Shown here one piece after another: positions 15,949-23,865 of a DNA stretch of 64,000 bases (position 1 is its first letter; every line of letters starts with the position of its first letter). The notes under the pieces are model-generated. The model saw only the letters and a program-made list of their open reading frames with translations. It made no database searches and was not told the DNA's origin. This DNA comes from CAWDVH01 sp963805705. GTDB taxonomy: Bacteria; Actinomycetota; Actinomycetes; Streptosporangiales; Streptosporangiaceae. The DNA is taken from NCBI GenBank assembly GCA_963805705.1, contig CAWDVH010000001.1, positions 2,852,001 to 2,916,000 of the forward strand, given 5' to 3'. The position numbers and the translations under genes are program-made.

Positions 15949-17028
15949 CTACGAACAGCTCTGACTCAATCCGACACCGTCTCCCGGACTTCTTTCAAGG
16001 GGGTCTGTCTCGCTAGCGGTCATCTCTGACCGCCCCACACCGGGCAGCAAGATCACGCTTGGCCCACTCAAGTCTCGCGCCGGACGCCGGACGGCGGCCA
16101 TTCCCACCCGACAACCTGGGCCGGGTGCTCGCGTCCATCCTGGAGCCTGAGGTCCCCGCAGGAGGCTCACATTGGCGCCGCTCGCGCAGTGGGACCGCGC
16201 CCTTTCAGTGGCCCTTACTGCCTGGAGCGTGTAGGTGTGGGGAAGGCGCTGCGGGTTGTCAGTCAGCCGGTATTCGCCGTCGCCGATGTACTCCATTGCA
16301 CCAGGCAGCGCGGACCACGGGATGCTGTCGTGCTCTCTGAACGCCGTGATCCGCAGGCCAGCGTCGAGCAGCGATGTGATGATCTCGCCAATTCCGTGAT
16401 TCCACCACTTCGTGACGGTGTGCGCGAACTTCGCGTCCGTCCCGACATAGGTGGCACCCGAAGTCGCTACGTTCGGTTCCGCCTGCTCGAAGTACGGACG
16501 TTCTAGCGTTAGCAAGCCGTCCCTTACTTTCGCCGACAGCAGCACCGGGTGGTCCTCGCGGATGAACAGGCGTCCGCCTGGCCGCAACAGGTCCGCGATT
16601 ACGCTGCCCCAACGACGGATGTCGGGTAGCCAAGATAGTGAGCCGACGCCGGTATACACCAGGTCGAACTCTCCAGCGCCCAAGACCGCAGCCGCAAGGT
16701 AAACGTCAGACTGGACGAACGTGGCGTCGGCCCTGGTGTTTGACGCCAACGTCTGCGCCGCCTCGACGGCCGCCCTGGAGAAGTCAAGGCCGGTCATCGA
16801 CGCGCCCAGTCGGGCCAGGGAGACTGTGTCCGTCCCGATGTGGCACTGCAAGTGCGCACCGCGCAGCCCGTAGACGTCGCCGAGTCGCGGCAGGTCGAAC
16901 CGCACCACGTTGCTGATAAAGTCCGGCTCCGCGAGATAACGCTGCACGCTGTAGTAATCAGACGCGAGGTGCGTCGGCACTCGATCGTCCCAGTTAGCCT
17001 GATTGATTTCTTGGTAATCAGTCACCAC
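15949..17028 (-). CDS. SAM-dependent methyltransferase with an aberrant C-terminus
   Basis: 359 residues. The first about 275 are a normal class I methyltransferase (LQCHIGTDTVSLARLGASMTGLDFS as motif I and II, SDVYLAAAVLGAGEFDLVYTGVGSLSWL, LRPGGRLFIREDHP, ending near LPHTYTLQAVRAT). The last about 80 residues are Arg/Pro/Ser-rich and partly encoded antisense to an integrase-gene remnant at about 16021-16110 (VRRPARDLSGPSV...). The natural stop has probably been lost by insertion or rearrangement. The catalytic core looks intact. The substrate is unknown. Confidence 0.8.
   Translation of the reverse strand: MVTDYQEINQANWDDRVPTHLASDYYSVQRYLAEPDFISNVVRFDLPRLGDVYGLRGAHLQCHIGTDTVSLARLGASMTGLDFSRAAVEAAQTLASNTRADATFVQSDVYLAAAVLGAGEFDLVYTGVGSLSWLPDIRRWGSVIADLLRPGGRLFIREDHPVLLSAKVRDGLLTLERPYFEQAEPNVATSGATYVGTDAKFAHTVTKWWNHGIGEIITSLLDAGLRITAFREHDSIPWSALPGAMEYIGDGEYRLTDNPQRLPHTYTLQAVRATERARSHCASGANVSLLRGPQAPGWTRAPGPGCRVGMAAVRRPARDLSGPSVILLPGVGRSEMTASETDPLERSPGDGVGLSQSCS
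16021..16110 (+). pseudogene. Third, diverged remnant of the integrase gene
   Basis: About 67 bases (ccgggcagcaagatcacgct... to ...ggccattccc) match the integrase segment of the two long repeats at 17290 and 22408 with only five or six differences. It encodes the PGSK(I/L)TLGPLKSRAGRRTA.IP strip of a tyrosine recombinase and has the same orientation as the other copies. It lies within, and antisense to, the 3' end of the methyltransferase gene. Confidence 0.75.
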
Positions 17029-17221
17029 GGCAACGTATCAATGGCGGGCTCCGCCGCTGTCCGAGACTTGCTGGGCCGGCAGCGCGGCGGGCTCAAGGCT
17101 CACTGCGACAGGCGCGTCCGTGAACGATATGGAATGGTGCCACTGCGAGCAGCCTGCGCGCCTGCGCCGGGCGGGCGCAGCAGCGCAGAGCCCGGCGCGA
17201 GGCGCGAGCGGCGGCGCAGGC

Positions 17222-17755
17222 GCCGCCTTGACCTGGAAGCAGGCCTGGTCCGGGTGCGCCTGGCCTTCTCTGATCGCCGCGCACCGGGCAGCAAGCTCAC
17301 GCTCGGCCCGCTGAAGTCTCGCGCCGGACGCCGGACGGCGGGCATTCCCGGTGCGATCATCTCGGCTCTGCGCGACCATCATTCCGTCTTCGTAGCCATT
17401 GGCCCGGCGTCGCTTGCGTTCGCGGGGTGCGAAGGGCTCGCCGCGGCGGCGGAGCAACTTCAACAGGATGTCAGGCTGGGCATATGCAGCCGATTCGATC
17501 GGCGCGGCGGGTCTGCATTTCCATGATCTCCGCCACACCGGAAACACGTTCGCCGCGGCCAGCGGCACGGGCATCAAGGATCTCATGGCCCGCAGGGGAC
17601 ACGACAGCGAGCGCGCGGCGATGATCTACCTGCGTGAGGCGCGGGACGCTGACCGGGCGATCACAAGTGCGACCGACGCTCATGTCGATGCCGAGCGCAA
17701 GAGGGACCGAGCCGACGATGACGGGCTGTCCGAGGCTCTTGTCCCAGCGGGTTAA
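17222..17755 (+). pseudogene. Truncated, frameshifted tyrosine recombinase (integrase), copy 1
   Basis: The first frame reads DLEAGLVRVRLAFSDRR...LGPLKSRAGRRTAGIPGAII, the middle of an actinobacterial phage-type integrase. Near 17400-17420 the frame shifts. The second frame continues as GAKGSPRRRSNFNRM, GLHFHDLRHTGNTFAA (HxxR box), DLMARRGHDSERAAMIYLREA (Gly-His box and catalytic Tyr) to a TAA at 17755. The 5' part with the first catalytic Arg is missing, so the gene is dead. It ends about 80 bases before a tRNA-Gly 3' fragment, the usual position for a site-specific integrase. Confidence 0.88.
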
Positions 17756-17832
17756 TGGCACGGGAGGGTCGCTGAGCCTGGTGAGCCGGAGGCCGAGATG
17801 GATATCGCAGCTGTGACCTGGTGTTTTGGGTT

Positions 17833-17879
17833 GGAGCGGGCGACCGGGATCGAACCGGCATGACCAGCTTGGAAGGCTG
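17833..17879 (-). other. tRNA-Gly 3'-half fragment (att-like site)
   Basis: This copies the 3' 44-47 bases (anticodon arm, T arm, acceptor 3' strand and CCA) of the intact tRNA-Gly(UCC) at 22953-23023, and then diverges. A partial tRNA copy at the far end of a segment, next to an integrase remnant, is the classical footprint of integration into a tRNA 3' end. Confidence 0.88.
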
Positions 17880-17991
17880 ACCGCACATCGTGGTCATTGG
17901 ATCTGACCTGGGCGTTCGGATAGCTGACGGGAGCCGTGGTTGACCGCTGGTTGCCGTGGCCAATGGCACGTTAATGGCACGTCGATCTTGT

Positions 17992-18654
17992 TCAGCGTGC
18001 GGCAGGCGTGCTGGCATTCGGGATGGTGGGTTCGTTCGAGGCGGCCAGCTTGAGGAACTCTGCGGCCCGGTCGAAGGTCTCACCGATGGTGTGGCCCGCC
18101 AGCTGAGCCTGGTAGGCCTGGTACCGCGTCATCTCCCACGCCTGGCCGCGTGGTGTAAGCAACCCGAGCGCCGGTTCCGGCACCGGCTTCCACGTCCAGC
18201 CCGTGATACGTCCCTTGGGTGCGCCCGGGCGGGCCTCGCCGGGTTCGATGAACTCATCAAGATCGGCTTCGTCGCCGATCTGGTTCCGGACAAAGCGCAG
18301 TCCTGTCAAGGTTTCCTCGACCATCTGGCGTTGTGCCGGGGCCTGGCCTGCCATCATGGTGTCGTAGGCATCTGGGTGATGGCGCACCAGCGTGGCGTCG
18401 ACGATGGTGATCCACCACACGGCCTCACCGATTGCCGCGACCGCCCGCGCCCGGTCCCGCGCCCGGGGAAGCCGGCCTGTCGTGTCGCTCATCGCGGTAA
18501 TGGACCACGCCAGCGCGCTCGCCCCCGCCGTCAGATCACCCACCTGCTCGCGGTTCCATGCGGCTCGGCAGCCAGCAGAGCAGAACCGGGCATGCTCGCG
18601 GCGCGGCTCGAACGAGGTGCCGCACTGCACACAGTTCCGGACATCAGCTAGCAC
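17992..18654 (-). CDS. Unrecognised protein with N-terminal CxxC...CxxxC zinc-ribbon-like motif
   Basis: 220 residues, GTG start. The N-terminus NCVQCGTSFEPRREHARFCSAGCRAAWNRE (here residues about 7-36) has a CxxC...CxxxC arrangement suited to one zinc ion, resembling the short Cys-rich tags of MYND/FCS-like or transposon-associated proteins. The rest is mainly helical and charged (RARDRARAVAAIGEAVWWI, VEETLTGLRFVRNQIGDEADLDEFI). I do not recognise a named family. It is the first cargo gene next to the left att-like site. Confidence 0.6.
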   Translation of the reverse strand: MLADVRNCVQCGTSFEPRREHARFCSAGCRAAWNREQVGDLTAGASALAWSITAMSDTTGRLPRARDRARAVAAIGEAVWWITIVDATLVRHHPDAYDTMMAGQAPAQRQMVEETLTGLRFVRNQIGDEADLDEFIEPGEARPGAPKGRITGWTWKPVPEPALGLLTPRGQAWEMTRYQAYQAQLAGHTIGETFDRAAEFLKLAASNEPTIPNASTPAAR

Positions 18655-18855
18655 TGCTGTTCCTCATGGGGCGCTTGTGCCGCACCGTCGGTCACAGGGT
18701 CAGCCGCCTTGCCACAAAATGATCATCGCGTGCCTGGGTGTGCCCTGCATGACCTTGAACCATTGACTTACCTTCGGCTTTGATGAACGTCCGGTTGCGG
18801 TGCTCTCGTCCCGCCTCGGCGTTAGCCACGCTATGGCTGGCGGCCGATGGCGTGA

Positions 18856-18910
18856 GTTCACCTGCCGAACATCCTACGTTTACCTGCCGTTCATCTTTAG
18901 GTCGGCTGCG
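18856..18910 (+). promoter_or_regulatory. PHO box: four to five 11-bp PhoP direct-repeat units
   Basis: Consecutive 11-mers read GTTCACCTGCC, GAACATCCTAC, GTTTACCTGCC and GTTCATCTTTA, with a weaker fifth, GGTCGGCTGCG. This is the direct-repeat-unit architecture of Streptomyces PhoP operators (GTTCACC-type 11-mers). It lies 83 bases before the start of a PHS-type (phosphate:H+ symporter family) MFS gene, so activation under phosphate limitation is likely. Confidence 0.8.
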
Positions 18911-18992
18911 TGATGCTTACGCGGGATAGTTTCCGGTGCAGCGGAAGGCGCGGCCGGTCGCGAGACAGACCGCATAGGCGACGGGGGATGCG

Positions 18993-20438
18993 GTGACCGA
19001 GACCCGGGCCCAGGACTTGATTACCGCGCTGGACGAGGCGTCGCTGAGCAGGTTCCATCTGCGGGCGGTGCTGGCGTCGGGAATGGGGTTCTTCACCGAC
19101 GCTTACGACCTGTTCGTCATCGGGATCGCCTCCGCGCTGATCACCAAGGACTGGAACCTGAGTTCAGGCAGGCTGGCCCTGCTCAACTCCACGATGCTGT
19201 TTGCCGCGTTCATCGGCGCGTTCGTGTTCGGCCGCTTCGCCGATGTGGTCGGCCGCAAGCGGGTGTACTGGATCGTCGCCGTAATCATGATCGTGGGGGC
19301 GCTGGGGTCGGCGCTGTCGCAGTCGTTCTGGGTGCTGATCGCGTTCCGGTTCGTGCTGGGTTTCGGTGTCGGCGGTGATTACCCGGTCAGCGCGGTGATG
19401 GTCAGCGAGTACGCCAACCGCAAGGACCGCGGCAAGCTGGTCGGGATGGTGTTCGGAACCCAGGCACTCGGGCTCATTGTCGGGCCGCTGATCGCGCTGG
19501 CGCTGCTCGGCTCCGGAGCCAGTAACGACACGGCGTGGCGGGTCCTGCTCGCCCTGGGCGCGGTGCCCGCCGCCGCGGTGATCTACCTGCGCTGCCGGAT
19601 GCCCGAGTCGCCCCGCTACCAGGCCCAGGTGCAGGGAAAGGCCCAGCAGGCGGCGAGCCGGATGTCAGATTTCACCAGCGGCCAGGTCAGCGGGAATGGG
19701 TCCGCTGGGCAGGCCAGCGGAAACGGCTCGGTCGCTGTGCAGCAGGAGATGGGGCTGCGGGCATTCCTGACCAGCCGCCGGTGGCTGATCACGCTGGCCG
19801 GGACGGCTGGCTGCTGGTTCCTGCTCGACTACGCCTACTACGGCAACACGATCTCCACCCCGCAGATCCTCGGCCTGATCTCGCCGAACGCCTCGACCAT
19901 GACCAAGATCGCCCTGCAGCTGGGGATCTTCGTGGTGGCGGCGGTCCCGGGCTACGTGCTGGCGATCGCCCGACTGGACCGGATCGGGCACCGGCGGCTG
20001 CAGCTGACCGGGTTCGCGATGATGGCGCTCTGCTTCCTGATCATCGCGGTCATACCCGGCATGACCACCGCAGTCGTCCCGTTCCTGCTGGTGTACGGGG
20101 TGAGCTATTTCTTTACCGAGTTCGGCCCGAACATGACCACCTTCGTGATGCCCAGCGAGCTGTACCCGGTATCCATGCGCACGACCGGGCACGGCATCTC
20201 CGCGGGTGTCGGCAAACTCGGTGCCTTCATCGGCGTCTTCCTGTTCCCGGTGCTCCAGACCTCGCTGGGCCTGCGCGGCACGCTGCTGCTCACCGCCGGG
20301 GTGTCGGTGGCCGGGCTGGCGCTCACCCTGGTGCTGCCCGAGCCAGCCGGGCGAAGCCTGGAGGATATGGCCGCCAGCACCCGGCCGCTGCTGGTGACCA
20401 GTCAGCTTCACGCCGGGGACCCTGCCTCGGCTGCGTAG
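18993..20438 (+). CDS. PHS-family MFS transporter, probable phosphate:H+ symporter
   Basis: 481 residues, GTG start with GGGG upstream. About 12 membrane helices are visible. The N-terminal GMGFFTDAYDLFVIGIAS signature is characteristic of the PHS (Pho84-like) family, with FGRFADVVGRKRVYW (MFS motif A) and LGFGVGGDYPVSAVMVSEYANRKDRGKLVG following. The cytoplasmic central loop has a Gly/Ser-rich repeat (SGQVSGNGSAGQASGNGS). The late YFFTEFGPNMTTFVMPSELYP block also matches. A PHO box upstream independently supports phosphate uptake. It is cargo of the tRNA-Gly-linked segment. Confidence 0.88.
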   Translation: MTETRAQDLITALDEASLSRFHLRAVLASGMGFFTDAYDLFVIGIASALITKDWNLSSGRLALLNSTMLFAAFIGAFVFGRFADVVGRKRVYWIVAVIMIVGALGSALSQSFWVLIAFRFVLGFGVGGDYPVSAVMVSEYANRKDRGKLVGMVFGTQALGLIVGPLIALALLGSGASNDTAWRVLLALGAVPAAAVIYLRCRMPESPRYQAQVQGKAQQAASRMSDFTSGQVSGNGSAGQASGNGSVAVQQEMGLRAFLTSRRWLITLAGTAGCWFLLDYAYYGNTISTPQILGLISPNASTMTKIALQLGIFVVAAVPGYVLAIARLDRIGHRRLQLTGFAMMALCFLIIAVIPGMTTAVVPFLLVYGVSYFFTEFGPNMTTFVMPSELYPVSMRTTGHGISAGVGKLGAFIGVFLFPVLQTSLGLRGTLLLTAGVSVAGLALTLVLPEPAGRSLEDMAASTRPLLVTSQLHAGDPASAA

Positions 20439-20794
20439 AGACTGCCTCACGGCAGCGCCCCAACCGATCCGCAGCAAGATTGGAGCCATTCGCCGTCGCC
20501 CGCGATCGTCCATCTGCCGTGCTCGCGGCGCACGTACATGGCAAGCCAATCCAGCTACGTCCAGACGTGGGCGAACGTAGATCCCGGTCTAGTCGGGATG
20601 GACAGGCTGACTGGCCTTGAGAGACTGTATTTAGCCGTGAATTGCCGAGGCTAATCGCACGCTGATCGCACGTGGCTCGGCCTCGACGGAAGTTCGGTTC
20701 CGAGCACTGATGGCATGGCTAACTTCCTGCGTGAAGGTGTCTGGGGCGGGTTTGAGCCGCCGCTGTTCGGACGTGTCGCTGGCAGACTAGGCCG
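20439..20794. other. Intergenic region with a possible short ORF
   Basis: It contains ctaatcgcacgctgatcgcacg at about 20653, an 11-bp tandem repeat similar to caatggcacgttaatggcacg at about 17960. A 27-codon frame (ATG 20715 to TGA 20798, MANFLREGVWGGFEPPLFGR...) overlaps the GTG of the cation-efflux pseudogene as GTGA, suggesting coupling, but there is no homologue I recognise. Confidence 0.4.
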
Positions 20795-21390
20795 GTGACC
20801 TCCTCGGACGAAGCTCAGGGCGTCTTGGTTCGCCGGGGCTTTGCGCTGGAATACGTAACGCTGGGCTGGAACGTTGTTGGGGTTGGAGTGCTGGCCTTCG
20901 CGGCCATTTCAGCGGGATCCGTCGCATTGGCGGGCTTCGGTCTCGATTCGCTGATCGAGATCGGCGCGTCCACGGTAGTGATCTGGGAGCTGTCGGGCTC
21001 TGGCGAGAAACGCCAGCGCCGCGGCCTGCGCCTGATCATGTACGCGTTCGGCGCTCTGGCGGCCTACCTTCTGGTGCAGTCCACCGTGGTGCTGGCGATG
21101 GGCTATCACCCAGGGCGTCTCTGCCGGGGATCATCTGGACCGCGGTGACCGCGGTGGTCATGTTTGCGCTGGCGGCCGGCAAGACCCGAACTGGCCGGGC
21201 ACTGGATAACCCGGTGCTGCGGACTGAGGGTCGGGTAACGATGATCGACGGGATCCTGGCCACGTCAGTGCTGCTGGGCCTGGCGTTGAACGCTGCGCTC
21301 GGCTGGTGGTGGGCCGACCCGGCCGCCGGGTACGTACTGGTCTACTACGCCGTCCGTGAGGTCCGCGAGATCGCCTTCGCTGACGATTAA
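20795..21390 (+). pseudogene. Frameshifted cation transporter (cation-efflux family)
   Basis: Frame 1 (20795-21148) encodes GFALEYVTLGWNVVGVGVL, SVALAGFGLDSLIEIGASTVVIWEL and YLLVQSTVVLAMGYHPG. It then runs out of family at GRLCRGSS. Frame 2 (ending 21390) resumes with ASLPGIIWTAVTAVVMFALAAGKTRTGRALDNPVLRTEGRVTMIDGIL...GWWWADPAAGYVLVYYAVRE. A one-base change around 21108-21118 joins them into a normal roughly 200-residue protein. GFGLDSLIE, NPVL.TEGR.T..D and WWWADP are typical of small cation-efflux-like transporters. Confidence 0.85.
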
Positions 21391-21399
21391 CCGCCCCGC

Positions 21400-22065
21400 C
21401 TACCGCATGCCCTCACGGCCATGGGCTCGGCCAGCCGGATTGCGTCTCGGCGCGGTGCGCCAAGCCTGCGTGGCGGCGACGGCTGCCATGACCAAAGCGG
21501 CGATGCGGTCGGCCCACCACCAGCCCAGGACGTGATAAAGCACCAGAGCCGCGAGAGCGAACAAACTCGTGGCCGCCCCGATGCCGCTGAGAACGCCATC
21601 GCCCTGAAGGGCCAGGCTGCTCATCCGGTGACCGAGCCGGTACTTGGCATGCGCCAAGGGCGTGAGGACGACCAGCGAGACGGCTGCAGCAACCAGGGTC
21701 ACAATCGACGTACCAGGACGCGATCTGGTGGCCAGGGCAACGGCGGACTCGATGATCAGCACGATGCTGACGACGGCCAGGGCAATGCTGACGATGACAG
21801 CCGCGCGAGTCTCCGCTGTCCCGGACTGCACCGGCTGTCGCTGCTCGGCCCGGAACCGCCAGATCAAGACCGCCGATCCGGTTACATCGGCCAGGACGCC
21901 AAGACCAATCGCGAAGACGCCGAGGCTGTGATCCCGCAGACCAGATATCACCGACACAGCACCAGAGAGCAGACCGAAGATGACCGAGACGGTGACCAGT
22001 CGCAGGGCGGCAGTGACCTGCTTCAGCCGAGCCTGACCAGCACCGTGGGCCTCGCCTCGGACCAC
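21400..22065 (-). CDS. Small cation-efflux-family-like membrane protein
   Basis: 221 residues, GTG start. Six hydrophobic segments are visible: VTVSVIFGLLSGAVSVI, SLGVFAIGLGVLADVTGSAVLIW, AAVIVSIALAVVSIVLIIESAVAL, IVTLVAAAVSLVVLTPLAHAKYRLG, FALAALVLYHVLGWWWAD and IAALVMAAVAATQAW. GVLADVTGSAVLIWRFRAE and ALQGDGVLSGIGA...GWWWADRIAAL match the cation-efflux layout at the same places as the neighbouring pseudogene. It converges on that gene with only nine bases between the stops. The metal specificity is unknown. Confidence 0.78.
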   Translation of the reverse strand: MVRGEAHGAGQARLKQVTAALRLVTVSVIFGLLSGAVSVISGLRDHSLGVFAIGLGVLADVTGSAVLIWRFRAEQRQPVQSGTAETRAAVIVSIALAVVSIVLIIESAVALATRSRPGTSIVTLVAAAVSLVVLTPLAHAKYRLGHRMSSLALQGDGVLSGIGAATSLFALAALVLYHVLGWWWADRIAALVMAAVAATQAWRTAPRRNPAGRAHGREGMR

Positions 22066-22339
22066 TGCACTGCTCCCGTCTTACTCATAGCTGCCATGCC
22101 CTTGCGAGCAGGTGGCAGGTCCAGGGTCGGCGGAATGCCGATCGCGCAGCGACGCGCAAAGCGCGCCCTAGACCTGGCAGCTGCGATTAGGACAAATCGG
22201 GCGGCGAGGAACTCGGCTGCTACCGCGGCGACGCACCTATCCGAAGACAATCTGACCCATGCAGCTCCCGCAGGTGGCGCGCCCGCGCGAGCGGGGCCCC
22301 CAGGCCAGAGCGCGGCGCGGGAAGCGCCGTCGCAGCGCA

Positions 22340-22873
22340 GCCGCCTTGACCTGGAAGCAGGCCTGGTCCGGGTGCGCCTGGCCTTCTCTGATCGCCGCGC
22401 ACCGGGCAGCAAGCTCACGCTCGGCCCGCTGAAGTCTCGCGCCGGACGCCGGACGGCGGGCATTCCCGGTGCGATCATCCCGGCTCTGCGCGACCATCAT
22501 TCCGTCTTCGTAGCCATTGGCCCGGCGTCGCTTGCGTTCGCGGGGTGCGAAGGGCTCGCCGCGGCGGCGGAGCAACTTCAACAGGATGTCAGGCTGGGCA
22601 TATGCAGCCGATTCGATCGGCGCGGCGGGTCTGCATTTCCATGATCTCCGCCACACCGGAAACACGTTCGCCGCGGCCAGCGGCACGGGCATCAAGGATC
22701 TCATGGCCCGCAGGGGACACGACAGCGAGCGCGCGGCGATGATCTACCTGCGTGAGGCGCGGGACGCTGACCGGGCGATCACAAGTGCGACCGACGCTCA
22801 TGTCGATGCCGAGCGCAAGAGGGACCGAGCCGACGATGACGGGCTGTCCGAGGCTCTTGTCCCAGCGGGTTAA
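22340..22873 (+). pseudogene. Truncated, frameshifted tyrosine recombinase (integrase), copy 2
   Basis: Nearly identical to the copy at 17222-17755, with the same frameshift and the same missing N-terminal part, so the damage predates the duplication. It carries the HFHDLRHTG and AAMIY boxes. The TAA lies 77 bases from the CCA end of the intact tRNA-Gly. Confidence 0.88.
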
Positions 22874-22997
22874 TGGCACGGGAGGGTCGCTGAGCCTGGT
22901 GAGCCGGAGGCCGAGATGGATATCGCAGCTGTGACCTGGGGATTTTGGTTGGAGCGGGCGACCGGGATCGAACCGGCATGACCAGCTTGGAAGGCTG
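22340..22997. repeat. 658-bp long direct repeat, right copy
   Basis: Partner of 17222-17879. It ends within the intact tRNA-Gly gene, whose remaining 5' part lies just outside the repeat. Confidence 0.93.
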
Positions 22998-23023
22998 GGG
23001 CTCTACCATTGAGCTACGCCCGC
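22953..23023 (-). tRNA. tRNA-Gly (anticodon UCC)
   Basis: 71 bases. Acceptor stem GCGGGCG/CGCCCGC, D arm GCTC..GAGC, anticodon stem CCAGC/GCTGG with loop CTTCCAA (anticodon TCC), T loop TTCGATC and discriminator U73. CCA is encoded at 22950-22952. It serves as the attachment gene of the flanking integrated segment. Confidence 0.96.
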
Positions 23024-23135
23024 GCGGCAAGACCGCCATGCCGTAGCGTACCGGTTCGCGTCCTTGCTGGAGCAACGCGGGCTGTCGACGTGTGAGCGAC
23101 AGGAGTGCCTGGCGGGGTAAGCTTCGGCTGGTCTT

Positions 23136-23210
23136 CGGGATGTGGCGCAGCTTGGTTAGCGCGCCTGCTTTGGGAGCAGGAGGCCGCGAGTTCGAATCTC
23201 GCCATCCCGA
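23136..23210 (+). tRNA. tRNA-Pro (anticodon UGG)
   Basis: 75 bases. Acceptor stem CGGGATG/CATCCCG, D arm GCGC..GCGC, anticodon stem CCTGC/GCAGG with loop TTTGGGA (anticodon TGG), T arm GCGAG TTCGAAT CTCGC and discriminator A. CCA is encoded at 23211-23213. It is divergent from the tRNA-Gly gene 113 bases away. Confidence 0.96.
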
Positions 23211-23435
23211 CCAGGTCAGAGTACATGTCGATCTTGGTGAAGATCGTCTGCGGAGCCGCGATGGGAACCAAGTGCCAGTGCGTTGAACACGGCGGACCGC
23301 AAAGACGCGGCCGCGACGGGGACTCGATCTATCTCGTCCGCACCGTGGGGTGCCGCGATGCCGGGCGGCGGTGGAGCCGTTCCGGAAGGTCAGCATGACC
23401 GTATGAGGAATCACCTCTCAGCGGAGTCAGCCGCG

Positions 23436-23644
23436 ATGACCAGGGCCGTGCAGATCCCGTACACAGTCGAGCAGGACGAGGACGGCGTGGTGGTGTGCTC
23501 ACGCTGAGCTGCGCCCCGGTGTGGGAGCCAATGTCCAGGGGACACCCTCGATGCGGCGGTCGCGGACTTGCGCGAGGCCCTGAAGGGCCTGGTCGCCGAG
23601 TTCGGAGCCCAGATGAGCTGACTCTCATGGTCGACGTGGCTTGA
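23436..23644 (+). pseudogene. Decayed HicB-like antitoxin
   Basis: The reading begins MTRAVQIPYTVEQDEDGVVV. Then, after a frameshift near 23485-23500, it reads CAHAELRPGVGANVQG. After another, DTLDAAVADLREALKGLVAEFGA and finally DELTLMVDVA with a TGA at 23642-23644. The TVEQDEDG opening and the DAAVADLREAL helix are typical of the partial-RNase-H HicB fold. At least three frame changes are needed, so it is not functional. The stop overlaps the ATG of the HicA remnant. Confidence 0.75.
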
Positions 23645-23865
23645 TGCCCTCAGTCCCCTCCGTGCCCGGTGAGCGGATCGTCCGGGCGTTAGAGAGCTGG
23701 GTTCAAGGTCGCCCGTGTCGCCGGGAGCCACCAGATCATGCGTCATCCCGACGGGCGCGGCACCACGGTGCCGGTTCATCCAGGCCGCGACGTTGCCAAG
23801 GGCACCCAGCGCGGGATCTTGCTGACGCAGACATGACGCTGCAGGAACTGCATCGACTCCTGTGA
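23644..23865 (+). pseudogene. Decayed HicA-like mRNA interferase toxin
   Basis: Frame 1 begins MPSVPSVPGERIVRALESWG. After a one-base shift near 23701 the family core appears, FKVARVAGSHQIMRHPDG...TTVPVHPGRDVAKGTQRGIL. A second compensating shift near 23820 restores DADMTLQELHRLL to a TGA at 23865. The GSH.IMRHPDG motif with its catalytic His, and the V(P)VHP(G/N)..(E/D)(I/V).KGT..IL block, are diagnostic of HicA. The pair was a hicBA toxin-antitoxin locus and both genes are broken. Confidence 0.82.

Larger units (their letters stand above)
17222..17879. repeat. 658-bp long direct repeat, left copy
   Basis: Almost identical to 22340-22997 (offset 5,118 bases). I see only scattered substitutions, for example Ser/Pro in the integrase and a few bases near 17822. 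It contains the integrase pseudogene and 44 bases of the 3' half of tRNA-Gly plus its CCA. Identity stops inside the tRNA anticodon arm. Confidence 0.93.
17880..22997. mobile_element. Putative tRNA-Gly-linked integrated segment (about 5.1 kb)
   Basis: The segment is bounded on the left by the tRNA-Gly fragment and on the right by the intact tRNA-Gly, with a near-identical integrase pseudogene next to each. Cargo: a Zn-ribbon-like protein, a PHS-type MFS transporter behind a PHO box, a frameshifted cation-efflux gene and an opposing cation-efflux-like gene. Both integrases are truncated, so it is probably immobile on its own. Homologous recombination between the repeats could still delete it as a 5,118-bp circle. 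Confidence 0.7.

Noticed and set aside
21421..22644. 407-residue plus-strand frame
   Set aside because: Its first two thirds are antisense to the cation-efflux gene; only its end is meaningful, as the first frame of the integrase pseudogene.
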